Of a DNA stretch of 64,000 bases, positions 46,561-57,098 are shown in pieces; within the stretch, counting starts at the first letter, position 1, and each line of letters opens with the position of its first letter. A program made the position numbers and the translations under genes. The stretch comes from Blasia pusilla (taxonomy: Eukaryota; Marchantiophyta; Marchantiopsida; Blasiales): NCBI GenBank assembly GCA_050084515.1, contig CM114274.1, positions 33,790,001-33,854,000 on the forward strand, given 5' to 3'. The notes beneath the pieces are model-generated. The model was not told the DNA's origin and did no database searches. It saw only the letters and a program-made list of their open reading frames with translations.

Positions 46561-47489
46561 CTGGACCGAAAAAGAGAGGGCACCAGAGCGAGTAGCCGGT
46601 CCGGGTGGGCTTAGAGATCGTGCTCCAAGTGGTCCCGTTGGGGGACCAGGAGTTGGAGTTGCCCGACAGGGTGGTGGAGTTGCCCGTGGAGGAGGTAGAG
46701 TACCACCACCCACGCCGCGCCGAGGAGATGCCGGACGTGAGGCCGGGATGGTCGCTTTCGATACAACTGCGACTACGAGAGGAGCAGATTGTCGTTATGG
46801 CATTGAGGTTACCCGATGCCGGATCCGTGGCATCGACATCATATGGAGCAGCCAGAGATCTGGAGGATCCTGGATGGATGTGCGGGGTTGCCCAGATGGA
46901 GGCCGCCGCAGTTGTGACGCGTGGAGCAGCCGCAGAGTTGGATCCACAGCGAGGGGAAGCCAGTAGACAGACTAGGCTTCCTCAATCTTTCATGTTGTCC
47001 GAAGCGATGAGGACCCCATCGATGGGTCCTCATCAAAGTTCATGGAGAGTTGGTAATGTTGTTGGTGTGCAAGCACCGAGGGCGATGGGAGAAGCGAGTG
47101 CGACGACTCCTATTGTTGATGCTCAGGAGGGGCATGTGTCGAGCACGTTGTTGGGGGCGGCCACCGTTGTGTACCGCACTCCTTTATTTTCTGCTTCCGA
47201 TGTTGTGACGTTGGGAGGTACGCCCGCCGAGGCTTTTTGGCTGGCCGCTTCACTATGTGAGCACGGAGTTGGAGTTCCTGCATCACGTTCAGAGGTGATT
47301 GTAGAGGAGGTGATGGACATGCCCTTGGAGCGGATGCTCGGGCCGTCCACGTCAGATTCATGGCAGGCTGCGGCTGCTAGGATGGCGGAGATGCCCGCTA
47401 GACCCGCGATAGAGCGTGCCATGGCTTCTCCTGGTGTTGTGTTCTTTGGATAACCGAGGAGAGGTCTTCCATTTGGTGAGTCCTGGAGG

Positions 47490-47900
47490 TAGAGCTTTTA
47501 GTCCGGCAGCGTCTTGTTGGATTCAGAGCGCAACCCTTGATGTTGGGGAAAGCGTCATTGAGAGGATTGGGCTTGACGAGCCGATGTGGAGTGTTGTCCA
47601 TTTCGGATCTGAGACATCCTTGGGTGGAGCGAGTACCCACAAGATATATCACCCGACAGAAGGTCGTGGTGAGGATTCGCCTGGGACATCCTACAGATGA
47701 GTCTGTGGTGCTCGCCAAGGCGATAGTGACTGATGTTGAGTCCTACGACGTCTTGGTTGGTGGAGCAGTGTTATACCTGATGGGGTTTTCCCTGGATTAC
47801 TGGGAGGAGTCAGCATCCTACAGACCAGGATGGCAGTCAGGTGATGGGCGCCTTAGCTCATTACCCGTTCGATTCACAGATGCAGTGATCGAGCAACGGC
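47490..47900 (+). pseudogene. Retropepsin-like aspartic protease region
   Basis: The segment near 47511 reads LLDSERNP where an LLDSGAxP active site would be expected. It is followed, after a frame change, by MLGKASLRGLGL and later by YDVLVGGAVLYLMGF, a pattern typical of retropepsin-like domains of plant gypsy polyproteins. The Gly after the catalytic DS is lost and the frame shifts just after it, so it is inactive. The protease would have processed the polyprotein. The frame then stays open into the linker ahead of the methyltransferase (to 48118). Confidence 0.65.
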
Positions 47901-48169
47901 CAGGAGAGATGGCGACCTTAGCAGCATTTAGCAGTGCCATCACTTGGCCTAGTGATTTGATTGAGGGACATGTCCATGCAGAGGATACTCCCGTTCTTGA
48001 TATTTCTATGGAGAGGAGTGTTATGGTAGCTGCATCATTCCGTGGAGGAGAGGTGCCGCTGTGGGGCTCGACTGAGGAACTTCAACGATTGGCAGATGCG
48101 CACGTGCAGACCGCGTGAAGCGAGGCATTTGCACCAGAGCGTGACGGGTCTGAGGAACCCGAGGTAGCG

Positions 48170-49206
48170 GGAAGTGCTACGATGACACCCTTGGATACTA
48201 CACCCATTGTGTGGTGTACCCCGGAGGAGGGTATTCGAGTGTTAGATCTCTTTGGAGGGATTAGCATCGGGTTAGCTGCTGTTTTGCAGGCAGGAGTGCG
48301 AGTACAGCAGTACTTGTATGTGGAGAGTGATGATGTTGCGAGGCGCGTCTCACTATGACATGTGGCGCAATTATGCCTACATTTTCCCGACTTATTATTG
48401 CATGCTCCATGTCTGGGTACGAGTTCCCTACCGAGGGATATTTTGTTGTTGGGGGCGCAGGACTTAGAGCGGGTAGGGACCATTGATTTGGTCATTGCCG
48501 GTTGGCCATGTCAGGGCCAATCGAGTGTTGGACGAGGCAACGGGTTGGCTGACACTTGGTCCAGGTTGTTTTGGGAGATGTTGAGGGTCTTACGGCAGTT
48601 GCAGGAGCATCAGTCTCGTTCTCCAGCCTACATTCTAGAGAATGTGCCGATCTTAGGAGACTCCAGGTCACGGGTCGTAACGAGTGCTCATCAGGTGCGT
48701 GCCTGGATCGGCCCTGCAGTGTTCTTGGATGCGGCGAGTGTAGGTTCTAGAGCCCATCGCCCGTGTCTATGGTGGACCTACTTGGTGCCCCATGCGGTGT
48801 TATGGAGGGCGTATGCGAGAGTGGAGTGCCCCTCCCCTTTGTTAGTGGATTCCATTCTAGATTCAGGTCGTCGATCATAGGCAGTGAGGCACGATGATCG
48901 ACCACCGCTGACCGCGGGTCAACGGGAGGGTAGGCAAAGCCGCGGGCGCCTTGCCCACGTTTGTGAGTTTTTCCCGCTTCCTATGCATACAAGGAGGCGG
49001 TCCCTGGCTTGGTTTGGGATGACCAGGTTCAACGGTTGGTGGAGCCCAACGCCGACGAGAGAGAGCGAGCGATGGGATTTCCCACAGGAGTGACGGCAGT
49101 ACCATCAGTGTCAGAGGCATCACGACGCCATGTCTTGGGTCAGGCGATGGACCTGAATCGCTTGACATGGATCCTTAGCTTGGGAGTGGCGAGTAGCGTC
49201 GTATGA
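48170..49206 (+). pseudogene. C5-cytosine DNA methyltransferase domain in the gypsy polyprotein
   Basis: The domain transfers a methyl group from SAM to cytosine C5. Motifs run in the canonical order. Motif I is VLDLFGGISIGLAAVLQAG (48239-48295). Motif IV is GWPCQGQS, with the catalytic Cys codon at 48509-48511. Motif VI is YILENVPIL, with ENV at 48638-48646. A motif-VIII-like segment is GSRAHRPCLWW (about 48740-48773). After a frame change come RERAMGFPTGV and RRHVLGQAMDLN (49060-49158), matching the C-terminal motifs IX-X. Breaks: an in-frame TGA at 48356-48358, a TAG after about 48877, and a frameshift before 49009. It lies between the protease and reverse transcriptase, in the same orientation. 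DNMT capture by retrotransposons has been reported in dinoflagellates and in the streptophyte alga Klebsormidium (recalled, not checked). This copy appears to be the streptophyte kind. Confidence 0.85.
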
Positions 49207-49589
49207 GATCGTGTGATGATCACGGTTTGCGTTAGTGAGCCCCATGCCTACCGAGACGGTGGAGGCGTGGTCGGGGCCGAGGCGAGGAGATCTACGCACC
49301 ATGGGAGATCGGGAGAGACACCCTTGACTTCTTGGGATGTTTTGAAGGTACGCAAGGAGATGATAGCCACAACATCGGCGTGGTTTCGGCACTTCGCACG
49401 TGGAAGAGATCATAGTTTGCGATTGGATGCAGGAGAGCGGCGAATGTTGTTGTTCGAGACGGGTTGCACCATAGCAACCACCGATACCCACGCCGGAGAG
49501 TCCTACCGAGAGTCACGATGGAGACTTGGGAGCCAGATATGGGCCCTAAGTTGACAGGAGGAGAGCGGCGCCGAATACATCGTTCCTCG

Positions 49590-50440
49590 GGAGTTATAAG
49601 AGCCGCTGCGTTTAGCATGGAGGATTTGGGTACGTTGAAGGGACCGGGATCCGCATTGAGTTGTCGAGTGATATGCCGATCTTCCGATGACCCTACAAGT
49701 GCTGATGATATGGAGAGGGCTCGATTGAGTAGGAGCCAAGACTTGGTCGGAGCAGACTAGTGGAGATGTCGATGGGGAGTATGCACCGCCTTTGTCATGC
49801 CCGCCAAGAAGGATGTGCATGGCAATCGGACGGATAGGCGGATGTGTGGGGATTACCGACCTATCAATCGGCAGACGAAGTTCGATAGGTATGCCATGCC
49901 CACCCGTGAGGAGATCTTTGATGCGATTGGTCACGCAAAGGTCTTGATTCATTGATTTTAGTTGGATACCATCACCGCCTATCGATTGGAGGACACGCAG
50001 AAGACAGCATTTTGGGGCATCGATCCTCACGGGAAGGATTGTTTGTACCAGTGGCGGTTCTTACCATTTGGGTTAAAGAACGCCCCGGCTGAGTTTCAGA
50101 GGGTCATGGATAGGATCTTGGCTGGTCTGGATTTTGCTAGGTGTTATATTGATGACATCGTAGTCTTTAGCGCCACGGTTGAGGAGCATGAGCAACATCT
50201 AGAGGAGGTGTTTCGACGATTGCAATTACATGGGCTGAAGCTACATCCAGGCAAGTGCAAGTTCTTCTACAACCAGATTGAGTACTTGGGTCATACAATA
50301 TACCCAGGGGGCCTTGGTGTTCAGCAGACGAAGGTAGAGGCTATCTCACGCATTCCACACCCTATAGATGTGAGCCGTGTTCGCGCATTCATGGGATTGG
50401 CGAACTTCTATCGGCAATCGTCAAGGGATTGATTCGATTA
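49590..50440 (+). pseudogene. Reverse transcriptase (Ty3/gypsy)
   Basis: The N-terminal part is scattered over three frames (for example CGDYRPINRQTKFDRYAMP at about 49848-49904). From 49962 a clean frame carries KTAFWGIDPHGKDCLYQWRF, then LPFGLKNAPAEFQRVMDRIL and the catalytic YIDD (50145-50156). It continues with LHPGKCKFF, YLGHTIYPGGLG and RAFMGLANFYR. These are the ordered gypsy RT blocks. A stop at about 50430 and frame changes interrupt the link to RNase H. Confidence 0.93.
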
Positions 50441-50577
50441 TGGCCGCCGACCTTGCTCACCAAGGTGGATCACGAGTGGCACTGGGGATGAGCAGGAGCG
50501 AGCATTTGATTGCTCAGGGACAGTTGACGTCCGCACCCATCTTAAGGAGACCGATCAGGGGGCGTCCTTTCTAGTTG

Positions 50578-50940
50578 CACACAGATTGGAGCATGTTGGG
50601 GCTTGGAGCGGTGCTCACCCAGCATGATGATGAGGGTAGAGAGTTTGTGGTGGCTTACGCTAGTCGCTCGAACAACGTTGCAAAGGTGAAGTACAGCTCG
50701 TATGAGGGTGAGTGCTTGGCTGCGGTGTGGGTTGTCGCGCATTTTAGGTGTTACTTATTCGGCAATCCCTTTACCATCATCACTGATCATCAACCACTGA
50801 AGTGGTTGATGGAGTCCGACAAGCTTACAGGGAAGCTTGCGAGATGGGCTCTGTTGTTGCAGGAGTATGATTTTCAGGTGGTACATAGACCTGGAACGCT
50901 CAACCAGGATGCATATGGGTTGAGTCGTAACCCATGCCCG
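50578..50940 (+). pseudogene. RNase H (gypsy type)
   Basis: The frame carries HTDWSMLGLGAVLTQHDDEG, VAYASRS, YSSYEGECLAAVWVVAHFR and ITDHQPLKWLM. It ends in FQVVHRPGTLNQDAYGLSR, where AD is usual and A-Y is seen. Acidic positions D (HTDWS), E (YEGECLA) and D (TDHQPL) are present. The link to RT is broken just upstream. Confidence 0.9.
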
Positions 50941-51179
50941 AGTCAGCGAGATGCGATTGGAGCTCGATGGCATGGAGAGAGTGATGAGGAGTCGGTGCCA
51001 GGATGGCACGCGTCAGCCTATTTAGGCATGTTGGCTATGGAGAGCGAGTGTGGAGACCGATGGCGCAGGTCTAGTGGAGAGTCTTTGGATCCCGAGGCGG
51101 TGAGGACACGACAAGTGGCGAGATATTCATGATGATGGAGTAGTCTTAGAGTACCTTCAGACATGCAGCCTTGCGAGCA

Positions 51180-52010
51180 CCATGGATGCTAGAGAGCGGA
51201 TCGGATCTACTGGGCCGGGCCAGGCGGTTCCGTTGGGAGGGGACACATGTTTTGAGGGTTTGGGAGGATGGCAGAGCACGCGAGTGCCGCATCCTTTGCA
51301 GAGAGCACGACTAGTACAAAGATGCCCACGAGGAGTTGGGTCGATTTGGGATGAAGCGGACGTATAGCTTGCTCGGATTCAGATTGGTGGCGAGGCATGC
51401 GGCGGCGTTGAGTTTGTTGCCAGGTGCATGGTGTGTGATCGGGTCCGAGCATCGTTCAATGCTCCGACTCCACAGTTGCATCCATTACCGATCATGGGCT
51501 TAGGGTATAGATGGAGTTTGGATTTTGCAGGACCTTTGCCCTTGACGGAGCGTCACAGTCGTTATGTGTTGGTGATGGTCGAGCACTTCTCGAAGTGGAT
51601 CGAGTTGGTTGCATTGCCTGACAAAGCAAGTGAGGGAGTAGCTTATGCCTTCCTTGACAGAGTGCAGAGTCATTATGGCGCGCACCGGTGAGGTGTTGAT
51701 GACAGTGGTACCGAGTTTCGCGGTGAGTTCCAGGCCTTGTGTGATCAGCGGTGATCGACCACCGCCACGACTTCGCGAGATCATCCCGAGGCGGATGGAT
51801 TAGCGGAGAGAGTTGTGCAGACGGTGAAGAGGGGTTTACGCAAGTATGGCTTGCAGAGAGGTCACCTAGGAGATTGGGACCTCCAGTTGCCATGGTTGGC
51901 GATGGGATCTGGATTCATGGCGGGCATCCTTAGCGTCTTTTTCACCGTACTTGCTACTTTATGGCCGAGAGCCGATTTACCTACGGCCATTCGTCGAGAT
52001 CTTTGGTGAG
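51180..52010 (+). pseudogene. Integrase core (gypsy type), frameshifted
   Basis: The remnant of the HHCC region ends at CMVCDRVRASFNAP (51421-51462). The core starts with YRWSLDFAGPLPLTERHSRY (first catalytic Asp) and runs to 51691, where it hits a stop. The second Asp region is out of frame near 51700, and the third acidic block is GLAERVVQTVKRGLRKYGL (in frames around 51800-51855). Three frames are needed to read the domain, so it is dead. Confidence 0.85.
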
Positions 52011-52413
52011 GTGTGAACCTTGATGACCCACATGTATGGGTGCGAGCATGTTCTCGAGAGCCGAGTTATTCCGAGAGTGATGCCCATGGCGTTCGAGAAC
52101 TTGGCGATTATTGCACAAAGATCGGGATACGTTGAGGTATGCGACTATTCGAGGTGGTGGTTATCGACCAACTATCCGGAGGTTTCATCAGGAGATTATG
52201 TCTATTTGCAGCAGACGGCACCGAGCGGCGTTGGATGTGATGCAGGCGCACTATCCGAGAGTGCGTGACATTTTGCCATCGGATGTTCTCTTGCTGGAGG
52301 GACGCGATGGTATGGTATGGAAGGACCATGTGCGTAATTGTGCGCCATGTCACCTTCCTAACATTGATGGTACAGTAGATCCGAGCTTAGTAGTAGTTCC
52401 TGCAAGCTTACGT

Positions 52414-52554
52414 TGTATGTTGTGTGGTTCTGCCTGTGGTGCGGCCAGGATGCTAGTCTGTGATGGGTGTTCGAGAGGATGGCATATGGCATGTTTGACG
52501 CCACCTCTCACTAGGGTTCCTCAGGGACAATGGATGTGTCCCAGATGTACATAG
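52414..52554 (+). pseudogene. PHD finger at the end of the gypsy polyprotein
   Basis: At the C-terminus of the frame 52111-52554, spacing fits a C4HC3 PHD finger exactly: CMLC, then VCDGC, then H five residues on, C after two more, and a final CPRC before the stop at 52552. The aromatic before the last Cys pair (QWMC) is also typical. PHD fingers usually read histone H3 tails. Upstream in the same frame is a segment with VWKDHVRNCAPCHLPNIDG, the likely end of the integrase. Many gypsy elements carry a chromodomain at this place, so a PHD finger may be an alternative targeting module (inference). A decayed homologue lies at 59781-59875. Confidence 0.85.
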
Positions 52555-52735
52555 AGAAGATAGTTCTACATTCCGACTTGTGTCTATGACATGGATGACA
52601 AGGAGGCGACTAACGATGGGGCCACATGAGCACCCGGACTTCTTGCTCTGAGCGTCCGAGAGATGTATGTCATGGTAGGTAGGAATAGATGGCTATCTGG
52701 AGTTAGAGGGACCTAACCACCAGCTAAGGGGGTGA

Positions 52736-53505
52736 TTGGAGATATTTTGGTTCTTCTTGTCTTGTTGTTTGGATGCCATGAGTTAGCATGGGATCATGCG
52801 TATTTGTGTGTGTGTTCGGTGACAGCGATGTATGTTGTGTAGCGATGTGTATGCGCACGACAATTGTCACGTCTTTTAGGATAGATCGGTGGGATCTAAT
52901 AGAGCGCCTTCATGAGTAGAAGAGGACATGCCCAGTAGGTCGAGGGTGACCTGCTGAGGCCCTTGGAAACCTGAGATAGCAGGTTTCCCCTTCGTTTCGG
53001 CTCATTTGGAGCCATATTGAGGAACTTACTATTTTAGGTAAGTACCATTTTGAGTATATGATCGACTTACTATTTTTGGTACATGGCCCTTGACCTCCTA
53101 CATCAGGTCAAGAGCCAAGGAGGTGACTTGGGAGAATATGTTACCATGGAGAGAGCTTGGGAGAGGAGAGGGGTATACCTCAAGGAGAGACAGCTTGAGA
53201 GCTCATTCTCTCTTTGTTGAACCTCTTGGCATGAGGCGGCGGAGCTATGGTACCTTGCCTTGTGAGTGTAACCCAAGCCTCTCATTAGGAGAGTGGGTTT
53301 GGTTTGACATGAGAGAGAGTGCACACCTTTGAGAGCTATGGTGTAAGATGGTGGAGAGAGAGATTGGATCTTACTTTATTGGAGATATTTTGGTTCTTCT
53401 TGTCTCGTTGTTTGGATGCCATGAGTTAGCATGGGATCATGCGTGTTTGTGTGTGTGTTCGGTGACAGCGATGTATGTTGTGTAGCGATGTGTATGCGCA
53501 CGACA
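52736..53505 (+). repeat. Right terminal repeat complex A-B-A
   Basis: A 127-bp block A (52736-52862, starting TTGGAGATATTTTGG and ending GCACGACA) is followed by two bases (AT). Then comes the 514-bp block B (52865-53378, starting TGTCACGTC) and a second copy of A (53379-53505). The two A copies differ at two positions by eye. A polypurine tract ends just before the first A. The A/B junction reads ACAATTGT, a palindrome resembling an LTR-LTR joint. B plus the second A has TG...CA ends. Confidence 0.85.
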
Positions 53506-53509
53506 AACT

Positions 53510-54742
53510 AAGGATCTGAACCATCTAGTCGAGTCCTTGAGAAACAAGATTATTGTCAAAACATTAAAAAATTGGGAAGATCCAATGGTAAAAATGAAAG
53601 GCTTAGTTCAAAACTACTTAAATTTTCATACGAGGAATTACATTTGCCTTCGTTATTGGATGGCCTTATACTATTCTCCAACCCCCCTTGGTATGTGAAT
53701 TTTGAGGACGGTTCGATCAAAAGAATCAAGGGTCCTTATAGGTAGTGTCTATGAGCCCTATGATGGGGCACATTTGATCATGTCCTTTAGATTTTCCCAA
53801 GCCTTAATATCACTCCTAAGAGAGATTTGAGCCACTTGATCAAGCAGGGCTGATAAGGGCCGATGATTTTGAAGAAAGGGGGGGTGGGGTCAAAAGGGGT
53901 TGTCGGACCCCAAGCCCATTCTCTCCCTTATTTCTCAACTTTCAAAGATAGGGAGGCCAATTTTCTTCCTAAAAGATGAAGCCCTCCCCCTGTTGCTGCT
54001 CCAGTTTCCATTGATGTAGTTAGTCCTTGCTATTGACGTTCTCGTCCCTACTATTGCAACTTTTTTTGCAACCAAGGAGTGGAGTTGGGGTGATGCTTTA
54101 GTTTAGCTCGTTGTTGCTCTTGTAGTTCTATTTGGTGCTACTATTGGTGTTGTTGATACCATAGTGGAGTATTACATGTCAAAGTTGCTTTTTCTTGTAG
54201 TTCTGTTTGGTGCTACTGCCCTCGCTCTTGCTACCATAGTGGAGGAAGAACTGCCCAAGTTGTTGTTGCTCTTGTTGTTGTTGTTGTTGTTCCTGCTACT
54301 ACTGTTGCAAAGTATATAACATGTATTTGCCTCTCCTCCACTCTCTCCCTTGTATGTCATTCCCCCCTCCCCATCTCTCTAGTTTTGGTCATAAGATAGA
54401 AACCTGAAATTGGGAAGGGAGTGGGGATCCCTTACCCTTCCACCCTTTCATTGTCCCCTTCCCCCTCCTCATCTCTGCCCCCGCCACTCTCTCCCCCTCG
54501 TTCAAGTTTTTGTCATAAGAAACCTGAAATTGGGAAGAGAGTTGAGAGTGACATACAAGGGAGAAAGTAAAAGAGTGGGAGGGTCCCTACCCCTCCCACC
54601 CTTTCACTACCCCCTTCCCCTTACCCCTCCTCATTTCTCCTCCATTCTCTTGCTTGTATGTCATCCCTCTCCTTCCTCTCATTATGGTTTATGTCTTAAG
54701 ATAGAAACTTGAAATTGGGGAGAGAGGGAAGGTCCCTACTAT
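53510..54742. other. Unique flank plus purine/pyrimidine minisatellite
   Basis: No gene was recognised. A (TTG)n-rich stretch lies around 54255-54300. From 54337 to about 54735 a unit of roughly 150 bp recurs about three times with heavy variation. It contains CTCCCTTGTATGTCAT, TTTGGTCATAAGATAGAAAC and CTGAAATTGGGA. The Pro/Leu-rich ORFs across it follow from the repeat. Confidence 0.6.
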
Positions 54743-55249
54743 TGAAGACTGAGTTACAGTCAAGCTAATTAGACACCTAAATTGCTATATTTGATGCTCA
54801 CACAAAGTAGGGAAGTTTAATCTTCATTAGTCAATTAAGCCTGATTATCTTAACTATGGTTACTTAATCACAATTAGTCTAACTTAAGACCATGGTTAAG
54901 ATTAGGGTTAGGGTTGCTTGTACACAACCTATAGAATTGAGAAGGGGACCAACCTCCACTCACTCTCTCATTGCAAATTCTGGTTCTCCATGGTGGTGTG
55001 TGAGAGTGAGAGCGGTTTCCCACCATTTATGTTTCTTTAGCAGTTTTCTACATGGTATCAAAGAATGTTGTGCAGTTTGCTCTCTACATGCCAATTTTGA
55101 CTATTTCTTCGATATAATTGGTCAATTTTTGCAAATTTCAGGTCAATTTCTGTGTAGACGAGGTTTATGCTTCAATTGGAGCAGTGGAGAATCTGAAATT
55201 ATGTTTCTGTGAGTAAAATATTTGTTATGGAATATTCCTCAACAACAAT

Positions 55250-55740
55250 CACAAGCAAAAAGCTAGACAAGCAAAATTATAATGTATGGAAGTTTTGCAT
55301 GAAATAATTTCTCATGGGTTAAGAACTATGGAAGCTTTTTACACATGATGAGGCTAAGCCTGAATATGACTCAACAAACTTGAATGTGTGCATTTGAAAC
55401 AAACGCGCAAGGCAGGTAATCCAATATATTTCAATAACGATTAGTTCGCCAATGATAGGTCACATTCAAGATATTGATATTCCGAAGGAGGCCTGGGATG
55501 CATTGGAAAAGTTGTTCCAAACATCTACAAAGGTCGGAAAGCTTCAATTGAAATAATTGTTGAACGATGTGAGAAAAGGATCGTAGAGCATCAATGACTA
55601 TCTTTTGAATATTAGACATATTATTGATAAGTTGAATAACCTTGGAGTGACAATAGAAGATGACGATCTGATTTTGTTCATTCTTCAAGGCCTTTCAAAG
55701 GATTACAAGTGCTTTGAGACCTCTATCTCTGTGAGATAAA
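55250..55740 (+). pseudogene. copia gag (UBN2-type) relic
   Basis: Read across frames, the sequence gives DEAKPEYDSTNLNV, ARQVIQYISITISSPMIGHI, IPKEAWDALEKLFQTSTK, INDYLLNIRHIIDKLNNLG and ILQGLSKDYKCFETSI. This is the ordered signature of the plant copia gag domain. Several stops interrupt it. Confidence 0.85.
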
Positions 55741-56089
55741 AAATATACAACCTTTCAAAAGTTATTCCCACCGTTAATCAATGAGGATATGCGTCTAGTA
55801 GGCAACGGTAGCTCGTCTACGTAATGGATCAAACAGAGAATGGGGTCGTGGTAGAAGCTTCCGTGATCATGGTGGATATCAAGCATATGGAGAAAGAGGC
55901 ACTAAATATAATGTCACTCGATCAACTACAAATCAATACCGGACATAATCATAAGGTTATGATGGTGGAAATTGTTGGAATCGAGATAAAAAACAGAAGT
56001 TCCTTGGATCTTGCAATTACTATGGGATAAGAGTCACTATACAAAGTTTTGCTTCAAGAAGAAGGCAGATATGAGAACTGGATCCTTAC

Positions 56090-57098
56090 AAGTCAGAGGT
56101 ATTCTCAGTGTTTCAAACATTCAGAGTTTAAGTAGATAAGCACACTAAAGAACACATTCTGAAACAACGTTGTGATGGAGGAGGAGAGTATCTTTCGACA
56201 GAGTTTGATAACTCCTTACATCAGAATGGCATCCAACATCAAGTAACTTGCCATTACTCTCCACTATAAAATAGAGTGGCTGAGAGGAAGAATCGATATA
56301 TTATTGAGGCGGCACGAGCTATGTTGAATGAGAAGAAGATACCTAAGATGTAATGGGCAGAGATTGCAGCATGTGCACTCTTCTTAATCAACCAAACTCC
56401 ACCATCAAGAGTTCATGATAAGACTCAATTTGAAGTCTTTATAGGAAGTAAACCTGTTTTTTCCTTCCTGAAAGTATTTGGTTGTATTTGTTATGCCCAT
56501 GTTCCTTCTGAAAGACGTCATAAATTGGACTCAAATCTGAAAGATGTATATTTATTGGATACGTTGATGGAATTTAGGGGTATACGTGCTACATTCCATC
56601 CTCTAGGCAACTTATTATTAGTTGCGATGTTGTCTTTGATGAGCTTAACTCATTTTATGCTCCTTCTAAGCCTATTCCACCTCTAAACTTGTCTGTTGAG
56701 GGGGAAAATATGATTATAAACCAACAGACATTGCCTACAAATTCCCCAAGTACTAGTTCAGGATTAGGAAAGGGTCCTAGATTCGTTTGTTAAATCTGTG
56801 ATATCATGGACAAGAAGAGTACATATTCAGTCTGTTGATACTAGTCAGAGCTCGAGTCAGGTGTCAGAGGCATCTACCTCTTAAAAACAACTTCGTAGAT
56901 CAAGTAGAGTCACACATCTTGTTCATAGATTTGTAAATGAAGGATTCCTTACATTACATCATGCATATATGAGGACTACCCTTCAACAACAGGAGCCAAG
57001 TTGTTTTGAAGAAGCAGCAAGTAAGGTTAAATGGATTGAAGTTATGGAGGAAAAGCTTGATGCATTAAGACATCAACAGACTTGGGAGGAGGTGCGGT
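56090..57098 (+). pseudogene. copia integrase and start of RT, relic
   Basis: The integrase core is visible as CDGGGEYLSTEFDNSL, HSPL-like CHYSPL, RVAERKNRYIIEAARAML and FLINQTPPSRV. The following FGCICYAHVPSERRHKLD segment is typical of copia. The last recognisable piece, VKWIEVMEEKLDALRHQQTW, is the conserved stretch just ahead of RT; the RT itself is missing. In-frame stops occur, for example after KKIPKM. Confidence 0.88.

Larger units (their letters stand above)
43191..53505 (+). mobile_element. Ty3/gypsy retrotransposon with DNA methyltransferase and PHD finger
   Basis: Order along the plus strand: 514-bp terminal repeat, long leader, gag with zinc knuckle, protease, C5-DNA methyltransferase, reverse transcriptase, RNase H, integrase, PHD finger, polypurine tract (AAGGGGG at about 52727-52733), terminal repeat. 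RT before integrase and an RT-linked RNase H define Ty3/gypsy. The 4-bp AACT flanks both outer ends (43187-43190 and 53506-53509). The two 514-bp repeats differ at about three positions by eye, implying recent insertion. Even so, the coding part carries many stops and frameshifts, so this copy is non-autonomous. Whether its proteins were already broken when it inserted is a real question. Confidence 0.88.
54743..57098 (+). mobile_element. Truncated Ty1/copia retrotransposon
   Basis: A putative 5' LTR (54743-55052, starting TG and ending CTACA) is followed by TGGTATCAAAGA (55053-55064), one or two bases from the initiator-Met primer-binding site used by copia elements. Gag, zinc-knuckle remnants, integrase and the start of RT follow. 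All coding is broken by stops. The element stops at about 57098 inside the region ahead of RT, and no 3' LTR was found. Integrase ahead of RT identifies it as copia. Confidence 0.85.

Noticed and set aside
48082-48495. Minus-strand ORF of 137 codons over the methyltransferase
   Set aside because: It is the antisense shadow of the plus-strand DNMT motifs.
54410-54712. Pro/Leu-rich ORF
   Set aside because: It spans the pyrimidine-rich minisatellite and has no other support.
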